Assembly: GCA_030278955.1 (NCBI GenBank)
Contig: JAOANR010000003.1
Location: 32,441,227-32,505,226 of the forward strand
From: Hygrophila difformis
Lineage: Eukaryota > Streptophyta > Magnoliopsida > Lamiales > Acanthaceae
Direction: 5' to 3'
Length of the DNA stretch: 64,000 nt
The position numbers and the translations under genes were made by a program. The notes below the pieces were generated by a model. The model was not told where the DNA came from. It saw only the letters and a list, made by a program, of their open reading frames with translations, and did no database searches. The first letter of the stretch is position 1, and every line of letters starts with the position of its first letter. Shown here piece by piece: positions 11,400-22,148 of this stretch.

Positions 11400-14300
11400 T
11401 GTAACACCCCGGATTTGATAACCCAGGCCGGGATGTCACCGCCACACCTCCCTAGCAAGACACGGTTTCTCCGAGCTTGCTAAAGAGATGCAAGGCTATG
11501 GTTTTTCAGAATTTAAAACATTCAAACAGCCCATTACAATATAATTTAAAAATCATAATATCAAAGTTGCAGCGGAAAATAATATTTACATATGTATAAT
11601 GCAGCGGAACTTAAGTATAGGGCCGACATGGCCAAAACACGGGTTAAACAGGCCCGTTCATGCAAGTTGTAATTAAATGTAGGAATTTAAAAATAGAGTT
11701 TTTCCCGAATGTCCCATGTATGCATATGATGATGCTTAATCCTCATACTCTGAAAGAAAAAGGAAAGAAAATATGGTTTGGTCAGCAAAACGTGTTGAGT
11801 AAGTTAACACCTACTATGATCTAGGGGTTTCAAAATCTTTAATTAGATTTAAGAAAAACATGTGCATACAAGACATGATTTAAATTTTATTCGTCTAATA
11901 ATAATTTAATTACATATTTGAAAAGACAAGGATTTCCACAAGATCATAATTTAACACACGTATAAAGAGGTTTAATTAAATAATTAAATTTTTACTCCGA
12001 GGCATGCATACAAACAACTCATCTATCAATTTAAAATTAATAATTTAATTGTGTACTTGAACATGCATTTAATCCATAATAACAATTTAATAAGATATGA
12101 AAATTTAAGGACATAATTTTAAATGCATAATTTAAAGACGGGCATAAATAAATAAATACTTAAAAACATTAAATCTTTTATTTCCCCGTTACGTAACCAT
12201 TTCTCAATATTTTGTATAGCCGGTGATCCGGCGGCCGCAGCCGTGTCGTAAGTATCTTGTATAGCCGGTGATCCGGCGGCCGCAGCCGTGTCGTATTTCA
12301 AGTATTTCATGGGCCGTTTTGGCACAGTTTCTCATAACATTCACCCTCGGCCGTTTTGGCACGAAGCGAAAAGCTAGGGGGCGTTCTATTGAGCATTTCC
12401 CCCTACGTCGGTCACTCTCGGCCGTTTTGGAACGAAGCGAAAAGCTAGAGGGGCACTCTATCGAGCACTCACCCCCTACATAGGTCACACTCGTCCGTCT
12501 AGGCGCGATGCGAAAAGCTAGAGGGGGACTCTATCGAGCACTCACCCCCTACATAGCCAAGTATCTCATATGTTTTAATTTAGTGTAACGGGATTTTTCA
12601 AAAGTATAGATATATCGTATTTCAAGTCTTTGATCGTTTGTTACGAAATTTCAAAATCTCTCGATTTAAAAGTCTCTTGGCGTCACAGTTTACGCCTTTT
12701 TAATTCAAAAATTCATTTCAGGTCCAAAAATTCTGATATTTTCATAGTATATCAAAAACACCCTAACGAACAACTTTTGTGTTTTAACTTTTTCGAAATA
12801 AGTTGAGGAAACATGTCAAAAATCGAGTTCATTGCAAAAATAGTTCATTGTCCAGTTACAGTTTTGACACAGTTTCGAAAATTGACTTTTTGACATATCA
12901 ATTGGATACTAAAAATTCTGAAATTTTATATTCACATACTAGACATGATTATCTACAACTTTCATTTAGATTGCAAAGATCAAATCGGACTAGAAAATAT
13001 AGAAACATGCTCATCAAATTCAGATATGTTCACAGTCAGATTTCGAAAAGTCTTATCAAGGCAGTTTATGTTTGATGCGATTTGAAATAGCAAACATCGA
13101 CGAAATGTCTGAAATTTTTACACAACCTATATTTATGTGTTAGGATTAAAAGTCTAGTTTTGAGTTTTTCGGTTTGAACTCTCGAAATAGGGGTTTTGGT
13201 TCGATTTCAAACCTGTCACAGTTTCAAGTTTGAATCTCAAGGCAGGTTGGTTCTCGGCCGTTTTTGGATATCAAAACGCAATGAAAAATTATGAAAATTT
13301 TACACGAACTAGATCTATGTCTTAGGAACGTTTTTCATGTTTATGTTTTTCCGTTTGAGCAGTTTTAAGGGTACGAAAAATTCACACAAAATTGTTGCGC
13401 CGAGGGTTTTTTGTGTTGACAGATTTTAGAGTTATTAAATCCACACGTTTGGTTGCATTTTAAGTCACCCAAAACCAAGTAAGTATTAACTTACAGTGGG
13501 GATGATGTCTAAGAGGTCACGGGGTCGTCCGGAATCCACGGGATGTCACGAACGAATCTCCTCAAGTCGATTTTCTCTTCCAACGTCCACAATCCGAATC
13601 CGAAAGCAAAAGTCTAAGGTTAGATCGGATTTTCGGGCATCGAAAACTTAAACAAAAACCTATGGATGACTTATCAATGATTCAAGGACTGTAATCGATG
13701 ATCTACACTTTTCCTTGGTCGTCGTCGGTCGCCGGAAACTCGTCGGAAGGTCGCCGGAAAGTCGTCGGGTGGGTGTTTTGCTTTTGGGAGAGTTTGAGAG
13801 TGGTGGATAAACTTGGGAGACTGATTATGGGGGTGGAAAATCATCCCCCATCGTCCTAATAGCCTTTCCCCCGTCTGGGATTGGGTTTCCAAGGTCGGGG
13901 GGTCGAAATATGGCAAGAAATCCCCGAAATCGCGCAATTGGCAGCTGTTGTCTTGGTGGCGCGGGGTTGGCGCGGTTTTTAGCCAAAACCAGCGCGGAGG
14001 GCGCGCGGCCTGGTCTGGGCCGTGCGATCCCGTCGGGCCTTTTCTCCTCTCTTTCGGACTTCTGTCCTCCTACGTTTTCGGGCTCGATTTTTCGGGTCAT
14101 TCACGGATCATAAATTCTTATCTTAAATTTATCTCGACTCAAATGAATTTCATGTTTGAAATCTTAAGTCCGTCGGTCTCGGGTTCATCGGCTTCCAATT
14201 CGTCGTCTTTTGACTCCCGTGCAATAACTTGTGTAATTAAATTTCTTCTGACTTCACGGGTTCTTGGAATTAGAATTGTTTTCCTTCTTGAATTTAATTC

Positions 14301-14502
14301 CAATTATTTTGACTCAATTCATGGAATGTCTTCGGGCTTCCTTTCCCTCTTTTATTCCATTTTGAATTTTGAATCTATCGGCGTTTCATTTCCGAGCAAT
14401 AATTTATCGTGATAAATTATTTTCTTCTTCTCGGAGATATTTCGACATTGATCGGAATAAATTTTATTCCTTTGGACGTTGATAAAAATCTGGGGTATTA
14501 CA
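11400..14502 (-). repeat. Element A 5' LTR
   Basis: 3103 bp; pairs with 6111-9233. It has the same array of about 68-bp units (12330-12550), the same inverted GTAAGTTAATACTTAC motif (sense GTAAGT at complement 13489-13494) and the same GC-rich block (13960-14035). The outer end abuts the second GGAAT copy at 14503-14507. Confidence 0.94.
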
Positions 14503-14507
14503 GGAAT

Positions 14508-15885
14508 TCCGTTATATCGTTTAGAGCAAGTTACTACTTCTCCTGAAGGCAATTGAATTCCTAAGCTAATTATCTCGCACTTAGGTAGATCTAACTCAGG
14601 CACTATTCTTGATGCTATGATTTAGCAACTAGCTCCAGAATCAAATAAAACTCTAAGGGGTGTATTCAAGACATGAAATGTACCTGCCATCACTTCTCCC
14701 CATAGGGCGTCCTTGATTGCCTTGCTGATTCGGATTCGGCTGCTGATCTTGCTGTTGATTTTGATTCTGAGGTGGTGGAGGACGTTGGTTCTGATTCTGA
14801 TTCGGCTGCCTAAATTGATTTTGAGGGGGTCTATACCCCTGATTGTTGCCGTTCCGTCCGGTTTGATTTTGAGGCTGTCCCGGCCCCATGACCAAGTCTT
14901 CTCTCTTCGTTATATTTTCAATCCTTGTTCGGCATTCCCAACGTATGTGGCCCATTCGACCACACCGAAAGCATGCGCCCAGCTGAGGGCATCCCCTCGC
15001 CAGATGGGATCGTCCACACCTTGGGCAGGGTGGTACCGGTTCTTCTTAGTTAAACCTCCTTCCATTATTGGTTTGCTGTGGCCTATTCGGCCCTCTCCGC
15101 TGCTCATCCCTTCCCGCATTGTTCTCACCTCTCGCGTCCTTGTTCCTCTTGTCTTGGGGGCCTCAGCTGGACTCCCCACTCACTCTCCTTTTCAGTTGCT
15201 GTACCCGCGCCACTGCCACAGCGCGCTCGTACACGGCTTGCAGATCAGGGTAGTGTACCCCTGTGATCACCTCGCGCACTGCCAGGTTTAGCCCCATTTC
15301 AAATTTCTGAGCTTTCTCTGCGTCCGTGGGTACTAATCTTGGTGCGAATCTCACAAGCCCCTTGAATCGAGTGTAGTACTCTTGCACGGTCTGGCCTCCT
15401 TGTCTCAGCAACTGAAACTCTTCGTACATTGCTGCTTTAGTACTCAAGGGATAGAATCTATCCCTGAGCAGCTCCATCATTTCCGCCCACGAGTAGGGCT
15501 CTTCATCTTCTTGCAGTTTTGCTTGAGTCGCCTGCCACCAGTCGTCCGCTTCGCCTCCCAAGTAGTACGAAGCGACGTGCACTCTCTCTCCTTCCGGACA
15601 TTTGAATGCACCCAGCAGCTTGTCAAAGGTCCGGATCCATTCCTCCAATTCTGCTGGATCCTCCTCACCAGCGTAGTGGGGCGGCTGGTAAGGATTCACC
15701 ATTGCCAGATAGTTGGGGCGAGCTTGGGGCGGAGGTACCGCCGCAGCTTGACCCTGATTGACTTGTCCGAAGACGATCGCCCACATTGTTCGATGCGGGG
15801 GCGTCCTGCGCACCTTGGGGTTGTGCTTCTACAAGTTCCGTGACATTTGGTGGGACCTCAGTAGTATTTTGGGGAGCAGGTTGGG
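14508..15885 (-). pseudogene. Element B gag and protease N-terminus (decayed middle segment)
   Basis: Minus-strand gag continuing from 24915 after the interruption by C: capsid core ([28 protein letters not shown]), linker, zinc knuckle [14 protein letters not shown], a Q/N-rich stretch and the first half of protease. Damage: a loss or frameshift in the N-terminal segment near 15780, a stop after VSGESS (15163), a stop before [11 protein letters not shown] (near 15045) and a deletion of about 41 bp at 14700 between GRPMG and the protease approach, which shifts the frame. The protease is then cut by A at 14507. Confidence 0.9.
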
Positions 15886-15890
15886 TCCTC
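15886..15890. repeat. Target site duplication of C, left copy (TCCTC)
   Basis: TCCTC lies before TGTAACACC at 15891 and again after GTGTTACA at 24910-24914. Joining the two sides restores the gag start of B (MAPRGRPRTQPAP). Confidence 0.95.
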
Positions 15891-18650
15891 TGTAACACCC
15901 CGGATTTGATAACCCAGGCCTGGATGTCACCGCCGCATTTCCCTAGCAAGACACGGCTTTCCGAGCTCGCTAAGGAAATGCAAGGCTTGTGGGTATGAAA
16001 AAGATTTAAAACATTTCAAGATTTAGTCCGGAAATTTATAATACTTAGTACGATAGTAGAAAATATCATGCGCGGAAAATAAATAAAGTAAGTGCAGCGG
16101 AAAGTAAAATCACGGCCAACATGGCCAAATCCTCGGGTTAACAGACTCGGTAAAAACAGTACGATGCAGAAATTTAAAATGTCCGTTATGATTTCCCCCA
16201 AGTGCATATGCAATGCGTCACTCGACGTACTCTGTAAAAAAAAAGGAAATGACAACGGTTGTCAGTATAAAAATATACTGAGTAAGTTAATCCCTAACTA
16301 CAAATAAAAGGGGTTACAAGTGTTTAAACTAAAGATTTCGCTTACCGTACGAGAATTTAAAAATACATGATTTATTAGCAGCGGAAAACATGATTAAAGA
16401 ACTTAATTTTAAAAGCGTAATTTAAAGCATAATTTAAGATGCATAAATTTTAAATACATAATTAAAGACAGGATAAATACGATTTAAGCATAATGAAACA
16501 CTCACACGAGTCTTTTACTTTTCATCCCGTAGACTAAGAAGAGGACACCATACCGGGAGATCACTAACGAGGCAATCTCAACATAGGACCACTAACGAGG
16601 CAGTCCAAACAATGGGAGACCACTAACGAGGCAGTCTCAAAGATAGTAGGACCACTAACGAGGCGATTCAAAAAGATAGTAGGACCACTAACGAGGCGAT
16701 CCACAAATACAGCACGCGAGATCACTAACGAGGCAATCTCAGATAGTAAGGAGACCACTAACGAGGCAGTCTCAAAGATAATGATAGTATGAAGATCGGC
16801 TCAGCCTAGTGAACGGGATTTTTCGAAAGTTCGTATTTCAAAGTTATCAAATGGTCGATATCGCGTTTTCATAGTTCGAGTTTTCTCAAGTTCGAAAAAT
16901 CCTATTCGAGGCAGTTTACGCCTTTCTTAATTTAAAATTCGTCTTTTCTCCAAAAATTCTGAAACTTTGTCAGTAATTCAAAAACACACACACGAACAAC
17001 TTTCAGGTTTTAAGTTTTCAGAAATAAGGTTCCGAAGTGAGTTGAAATTCGAGTTTATTGCAAAGAATAATTTATGTCTTAAAAACTGTTTTCGTCACAG
17101 GTTCGTGCAACGCCGATTAAAAATTCATTTCAAAACCAATCGATGTGAAATTTTTACAGTAACTACACAACACATTAAGGAACAACTTTTATGTTTTAAG
17201 AATTTGGAAATAATGAATTCTTGGTACTCAAAAATCGAGTGCAACTCACTGCATACTCATGGCCCTTAAAACGATTTCAAAACAGTTTTAAAAACTCGGC
17301 CGTTTGACATATCAAATGAACACCAAAATCCGTGAAATTTTATATGCATAATCTAGACACCATTATCTACAACTTTTGTTTAGGAATGCAAAGTTAAATC
17401 ATTCGAAAAATGGGTGAAAAACATGCATCAAGTTGAATGAAGGAATCTGTCACAGAATTAAATTGTTCGGTTCGATTCAGAAAGTTCACGGCAAAAATTG
17501 GGATAGCAAAACTTAATGTCAACGGCTGAAATTTGGACACAAGATAGATAAAGGTGTTAGGAACAACTTTTATGTTGAAACGTTTTCGGTTTGAATTCCC
17601 GAAGGTCGGGTTTTTGGCGAGTCTTTAAAATTGGACGAAAATAGGGTTTTTGAAAACCGATTTTTGTTACAAGCCTATATCTCGAGATTTAAACAACAAA
17701 CAACCACGAAAATTTGTGAGTAAGGTTTTAACTTACTTAGAATGATGATAGGGTCGCTGGATTGGGTTTCCGGACGTCCTAGGGTCACGACGAACGGCCA
17801 ACTTCTCCGATCGCTTTTTGTTCGTTTTCCGACGGAAAATCGTAGTAAGGAAGAAGGGTTAGAATATGAGTTTCTGAGATCTATGGACGAATTGAAACTT
17901 TGTACAATAGCTTACCAAGAGTCTAGAGGGCAGGGCTTGGTTCCTTTCGCCTTGCCGTCGCCGGAATACTTGCCGGAAAGTGAGTTCGGAGAGGTTTCGA
18001 CTTGGAGAGGAGTATTGGAGGTGTTTAGGGTTAGGTTTTCTGAGAATTATGGGGAGGGGCGCCCCAAATCTGATCTTATGCCCTTCCCCATTGTTGTGAT
18101 CGACTTGCCATTGATTGAGGTCGGATTTTTGGCAAGAAAATCGCCATGGAAGGAAAGATTACACTTTCAGCACCTCTGGCGCGCTGGTGGCGCGCACCCA
18201 AGCTTTTGTGCGCGCGGAGCACGCGCGACCAGCCTGGAGGCGCGACGCCCTTGGCCGCGCGGTGGCCGCGCGGCGGCGCGCGGGCAGCGCGGGCCGGCCG
18301 GACCGGCCGGTTCGGCGGTCCGCGTGTTTCGTCGGGTCTTCCCTCGCTTTCCCCTATCGGTTTTCTACGTGTTAGCTCGATTCCCTGGGTCGTCTTCGTT
18401 TCGGAATCTTCTCCTTAATCTTGTTACGAGTCCGGCTTATCGCTCGCAACATTTCCGGGTCCTACTTAGCCTAGTCTAAATTGGTTCCAACATCTCCTAT
18501 CGTCCTTGTGATCTAATTCGTGATGTATTTTGTGATTTATTTCGTGACTGAACTTAGAAATTAGTTCTAAGCTGCCTACGTACCCTGTGAAGGGATCAAG
18601 TCATGACGTAGTTCAAAACAATTTGAATTTGTTTTTCCTCGGGTGTTACA
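15891..18650 (-). repeat. Element C 3' LTR
   Basis: TGTAACACC to GTGTTACA. It contains a seven-unit hairpin array (16557-16773), a sense GTAAGTTAAAAC motif near 17730 and a very GC-rich block (18175-18310). Unlike in A, B and D, the block ACCCTGTGAAGGGATC lies inside the LTR (18585-18605), because the LTR begins at the outer polypurine tract. A 245-codon open frame on the plus strand (17742-18479) is antisense and not retained in the third copy of this LTR at 60431-63028. Confidence 0.95.
16557..16773. repeat. Covarying hairpin array in element C 3' LTR
   Basis: Seven copies of CACTAACGAGGC, each flanked by short arms that pair: GAGAT with ATCTC, GGAC with GTCC, GAGAC with GTCTC, GGA with TCC. 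Arms change between units while pairing is kept. The same array is at 22816-23032, and six units at 61106-61293. Confidence 0.85.
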
Positions 18651-18666
18651 TCCTCCCCCCCTTAAG
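18651..18666 (-). promoter_or_regulatory. Element C polypurine tract
   Basis: The minus strand reads CTTAAGGGGGGGAGGA and is followed directly by the LTR start TGTAACACCCG. It primes plus-strand DNA in family members. This corresponds to the outer of the two tracts in A, B and D. Confidence 0.85.
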
Positions 18667-18673
18667 AATACAG

Positions 18674-19240
18674 TTATGTCCCCATAACTGTGGTCGGGTC
18701 GTCTTGGAAGAGGGTAGGGTAACGTTGCCTCATGTCGGCTTCCAATTCCCTGGTTGCCGTCTCCGTCTCGTGGTTGGACCACAGGATCTTGACCATCTTT
18801 ACAGTTTTATTCCTTGTCACCCTTTCCTTGTAGTCGAGTATTTGCACCGGGGTTTCTTCATAGGTCAAGTCATCATCCAATTCGATTACGTCCGGTTGGA
18901 GTACATGCGACGTGTCGGGCACATACTTCTTTAGTTGGGAGACGTGAAACACGTTATGGACGCGTGCTAGTTGAGGCGGCAGCGCTAGCCGGTACGCTAG
19001 ATTCCCCACTCTCTCGAGGATCTCATATGGCCCTATGTATCGTGGGCTCAGTTTCCCTCGCTTGCCAAAGCGCATTACGCCCTTCATTGGCGAGACTTTC
19101 AGCATGACCTTGTCACCGACTTGAAATTCCAAGTCCTGCCGTCTCACGTCCGCATAACTCTTTTGCCGGTCCTGAGCGGCTCTCATCTTCCCCTGAATAA
19201 CCTTAACTTGCTGAGCCATGTCCTCCACCAGTTGTGGCCC
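18674..19240 (-). pseudogene. Element C integrase C-terminus with chromodomain-like tail (fragment)
   Basis: About 184 codons on the minus strand from MEDMAQQ to a stop at 18674. They cover the basic segment after the integrase core, the GPY/F module ([18 protein letters not shown]), [12 protein letters not shown] and the tail VKILWSNHETETATR...RYPTLF. In D the same region is residues 1388-1572. Upstream, LMRKG (end of the protease linker) is fused to the coding sequence for PQLVEDM at 19240 with a change of frame. The fragment has no catalytic domain and is not in frame with gag. Confidence 0.9.
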
Positions 19241-20926
19241 TTACGCATTAGGCTACCTAACTCTAGGACGTTGACTACCTTGTTAGATTTCTTAGGGGGT
19301 TGAGAGTAGAAGATGACTCTTTTCCCCCCTACTTTTCGACAGCGTGATCTTTTTCTTTTGGCACTCGATCACGGCCTTATATCGGGTTAGCCAATCCATT
19401 CCTAGTATGACGTCAAAGTCCCTGACGTTGAACTCTACCAAGTTTGCGAAAAACTCTACGTTCTTTATCACTATAGGTATTCCATTGTAGCGTTTAGAGC
19501 ATGCTATTACTTCTCCAGAGGGCAGTTGGATGCCTAAGCTAATTATCTCGCACTTAGGTAGATCTAGTTCAGTTACGACCCTCGAAGATACAATCGAACA
19601 ACTGGCTCCGGAATCAAATAAAACTCTAAGTGGAGTACTTAGGACATGGAAAGTACCTGCCATCACGTCACCCTGCGTGGGTATGTCAGCCTGGTTGATC
19701 ACGTTCAACCTCCCCATCGGCCTCCCTTGATTAGCTGGCTGGTTTTGATTTGGGTTTGCGTTTTGCTGCTGGTTCGGAGGGCGTTGGTTCGGGTTCGGAG
19801 GAGGCCGATATCCTTGATTGTTGCCATTCCTACCTCCCTGGTTGAACGGCTCGTTAGGTCCAATGACCAAGTCTTCTCTCTTTGTGATGTTCTCAAGTCG
19901 GGTTCGACATTCCTCCCTCCGATGGCCAATTCGGCCGCACCGGAAGCACTCGCCCATCTGAGGACATCTCCTTACCAGGTGCGGCCGGCCACACCTTGGG
20001 CACGGCGGCACTCGTCCTCCTTGGTTGACATTCCGACCATTGTTGTTCTGAGCATTCCCGTTCGGCCCTCGCCGAAAGTTGTCCCCGCCAGTAGTGTTGC
20101 TTGTCCGGTTATCCCTGTTCCTCTTGTCTGGGCCTTGCGCCCCTCGGCTAGATTCCCCAGCAGCCTTCCTCTTTAGCTGTTGCACTCGTGCTACTGCTAC
20201 TGCCCGATCGTAGACAGATTGCAGGTCCGGGTAGTTAACTCCAGTGATCACCTCTCGAATCGACAAGTTCAATCCCATTTCGAACTTTTGCGCCTTCTCC
20301 CCGTCAGTAGGTACCATCCTGGGCGCAAATCTCACCAATTCCTTAAACCGTGCATAGTATTCTTGAACAGACTTCTCTCCCTGCTTCAGGGATGAGAACT
20401 CCTCGTACAATGCTGCCTTAGTACTCATCGGGTAGAAGCGCTCCCGGAGTAACTCCATGAACTCGTTCCACGAGTAAGGTTCATCATCCTCTGCCAGCTT
20501 CCCTTGGGTAGCCTGCCACCAGTCGTCGGCCTCGCCACCCAGATAGTACGAGGCCACGTGGACCTTCTCCCCCTCCGGGCATCTCACCGCCTTTAGCAAT
20601 TTGTCGAAGGTTCTCAACCATTCTTCCAGCTTAGCGGGGTCTTCCTCCCCGACGTAATAAGGAGGTCAGTAGGGGTTCACCGCAGCCAAGTAGTTGATCC
20701 TCGCTTCCGGTGGTGGCGCCGCGGCAGCTCCACCCTGGTTAACGTAAGCATTACCCAGTGCGATTAGTAATTCTTCCATATTTCTCAATCGCCCTTCCGC
20801 AGGGTTGGGCATTGGTCCTGCCGGGTTCGGCATCTCCGCGTCAGGTGCCTGCTCATTGGGTTGTCCCGGCGTGCCGTGGGTGTTGGGGGTGGCAGGGAAG
20901 GTCCTTGGTCGTCCTCGAGGTGCCAT
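19241..20926 (-). pseudogene. Element C gag-protease (nonsense codon and frameshift)
   Basis: Starts MAPRGRPRTFPATPN at 20926. It contains the capsid core ([45 protein letters not shown]), two zinc knuckles ([27 protein letters not shown]), a N/Q/P-rich linker and aspartic protease ([26 protein letters not shown]). Defects: codon 87 is TGA where sisters have the Q of NPYQPPHY, and one extra C in a C-run near 19326 shifts the frame after LSKSRG. The coding sequence otherwise looks fresh, matching the young LTRs. The deletion that removed RT to integrase lies at 19240. Confidence 0.9.
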
Positions 20927-21279
20927 CCTGTTACAACCGAGGAAGGTGTAAAGTTCAGGGAGATTCGATAAAGTGTGGGAAAAAAGTTTTGCTGAATTGT
21001 ATGGTGCTTATCAGGAGTTGGTCAGTATTTGCATTTATTCGTTCAGTCGTTTAGGGTTTTAGGGTCTGAGGTACTTGTCGTTTTGTTATGCAGAAATAGA
21101 TGCGTTGTTTGTCTGTCGGCGCTTTGTTAAGATATAAAGATGGTGTATAAAATAAGTGTTTGTGACTTTATTGCCCAGTAGAAGTTTTTGTTTCGATACA
21201 AGCAACAAGTAGCAAAGATCCTGAAAATAGTTTGGGGAAATAGAAAAGGAGAACAATGGGAATAATGCATCAAAAATCT

Positions 21280-21808
21280 CTAATCCTGCGAAGGGTAGGT
21301 GGTCAGGTCCTCCATGGGGTCATCCTCATCACTTGATTCCTCGATGGTGCCCGTGCCAAGGGGCCCATGGAACACTGGGCTGGCTGGCCAACTGGGCCCA
21401 GCAACAGGAGCAGGATCAACGATTGCAACTGGGGTTTGGACGGCTGCAGGGACAGCGACAGGGTCAATAACGAGGCTAGTTACAGGAGGAGTTCCTGGGT
21501 TGAGAGGGGCAGGCGGAAGCAGATCATCCTTCAGGTGATGCAGTTGATGTCCCAAGACCCCTGCTTGGGTCTCTACGTCGTCAATCTGGGTCCGAAGCTC
21601 AGTCTCGCGGGTCTGGAGTTCGTTGATTTGGATTTGGAGTTGGGTTATATCTTGATGTCCTGCTTGGCCCAGATTAGTTAGGTGGCCCAAGTTAGCTTCC
21701 ATTTGCTCTACCCTTAGTCTGAAGTTGTTCACGTTTTGAGGAGATTCGAGGTAATGCTTCAATCAACCTCATTAGTAGGTTGATCATGTTCACGTTTGGG
21801 GAAGCCAT
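21280..21808 (-). pseudogene. Element C leader ORF: coiled-coil protein between primer site and gag (one frameshift)
   Basis: Sense ORF beginning MASPNVNMINLLMRLIEALP at 21808. A single-base shift near 21745 moves it to the frame that continues LESPQNVNNFRLRVEQMEAN to a stop at 21280, about 175 codons in all. The middle is a heptad-like helix rich in L, Q, I and E (QLQIQINELQTRETELRTQI). Next comes HLKDDLLPP, a P/V/A-rich segment and an acidic tail (EESSDEDDPMEDL). Element B has a relative at the same place. No domain match comes to mind; a structural or RNA-handling accessory protein is a guess. Confidence 0.65.
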
Positions 21809-22129
21809 CTATTGTTAACAAGGTAGGTTAGAGTTAGACATTTTTCAGGCAAGGTTAAGGTATGCACAAATTTAAATCTATATGCAACATGCAAGTGCAA
21901 GTCCCTTCCCCATAAAAAAAATTTAGCTTAAAATAAATTGTTAAAGGTTGGGCCTCTATAGTGGGCCAAAATTTAATATTTCTTTGGCTACGATTTTGGG
22001 CTATGTAAAAAGGATTATAGATTTTTGGGCTAAAAATAATACTAGTAGTCAAATAAATAATTTTAAAAGAAATAACACTTGGGCTTAAAAATATTGGTTT
22101 AAAATAATAGTAGTAGCTTTAAAAATTTT

Positions 22130-22145
22130 CCGGGCTCTGATACCA
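22130..22145 (-). promoter_or_regulatory. Element C primer binding site (tRNA-iMet)
   Basis: TGGTATCAGAGCCCGG on the minus strand, three bases inside the 5' LTR (which starts at 22149). Perfect for initiator tRNA-Met. Confidence 0.95.
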
Positions 22146-22148
22146 ACT

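Larger units (their letters stand above)
6111..14502 (-). mobile_element. Element A: gag-only non-autonomous LTR retrotransposon (TR-GAG-like)
   Basis: 8.4 kb, minus orientation. LTRs are 6111-9233 and 11400-14502, with a primer site at 11381-11396, one gag ORF (10776-9691), polypurine tracts at 9545-9560 and 9234-9249, and nothing else. The internal region is only 2.2 kb, shorter than one LTR. No protease, RT, RNase H or integrase remains, even as fragments: sequence passes from the end of gag into the 3' UTR in about 140 bp. The LTRs differ by roughly 1-2 percent by eye, plus an indel of about 18 bp (extra bases near 8738-8755 of the 3' copy). This matches the published TR-GAG class. Movement would need enzymes in trans. 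Confidence 0.9.

Noticed and set aside
16557..16773. CRISPR-like appearance of regularly spaced short repeats
   Set aside because: The array is inside a plant LTR, present in both LTRs of one element, spacers are not unique, and no cas genes or prokaryotic context exist.
17742..18479. A 245-codon open frame in element C LTR, present identically at 24001-24738
   Set aside because: It is antisense to the element, lies over the GC-rich LTR block, is low-complexity (R/A/G-rich) in its second half, and is broken in the third, older LTR copy at 60431-63028. Identity between the two copies only reflects the youth of C.
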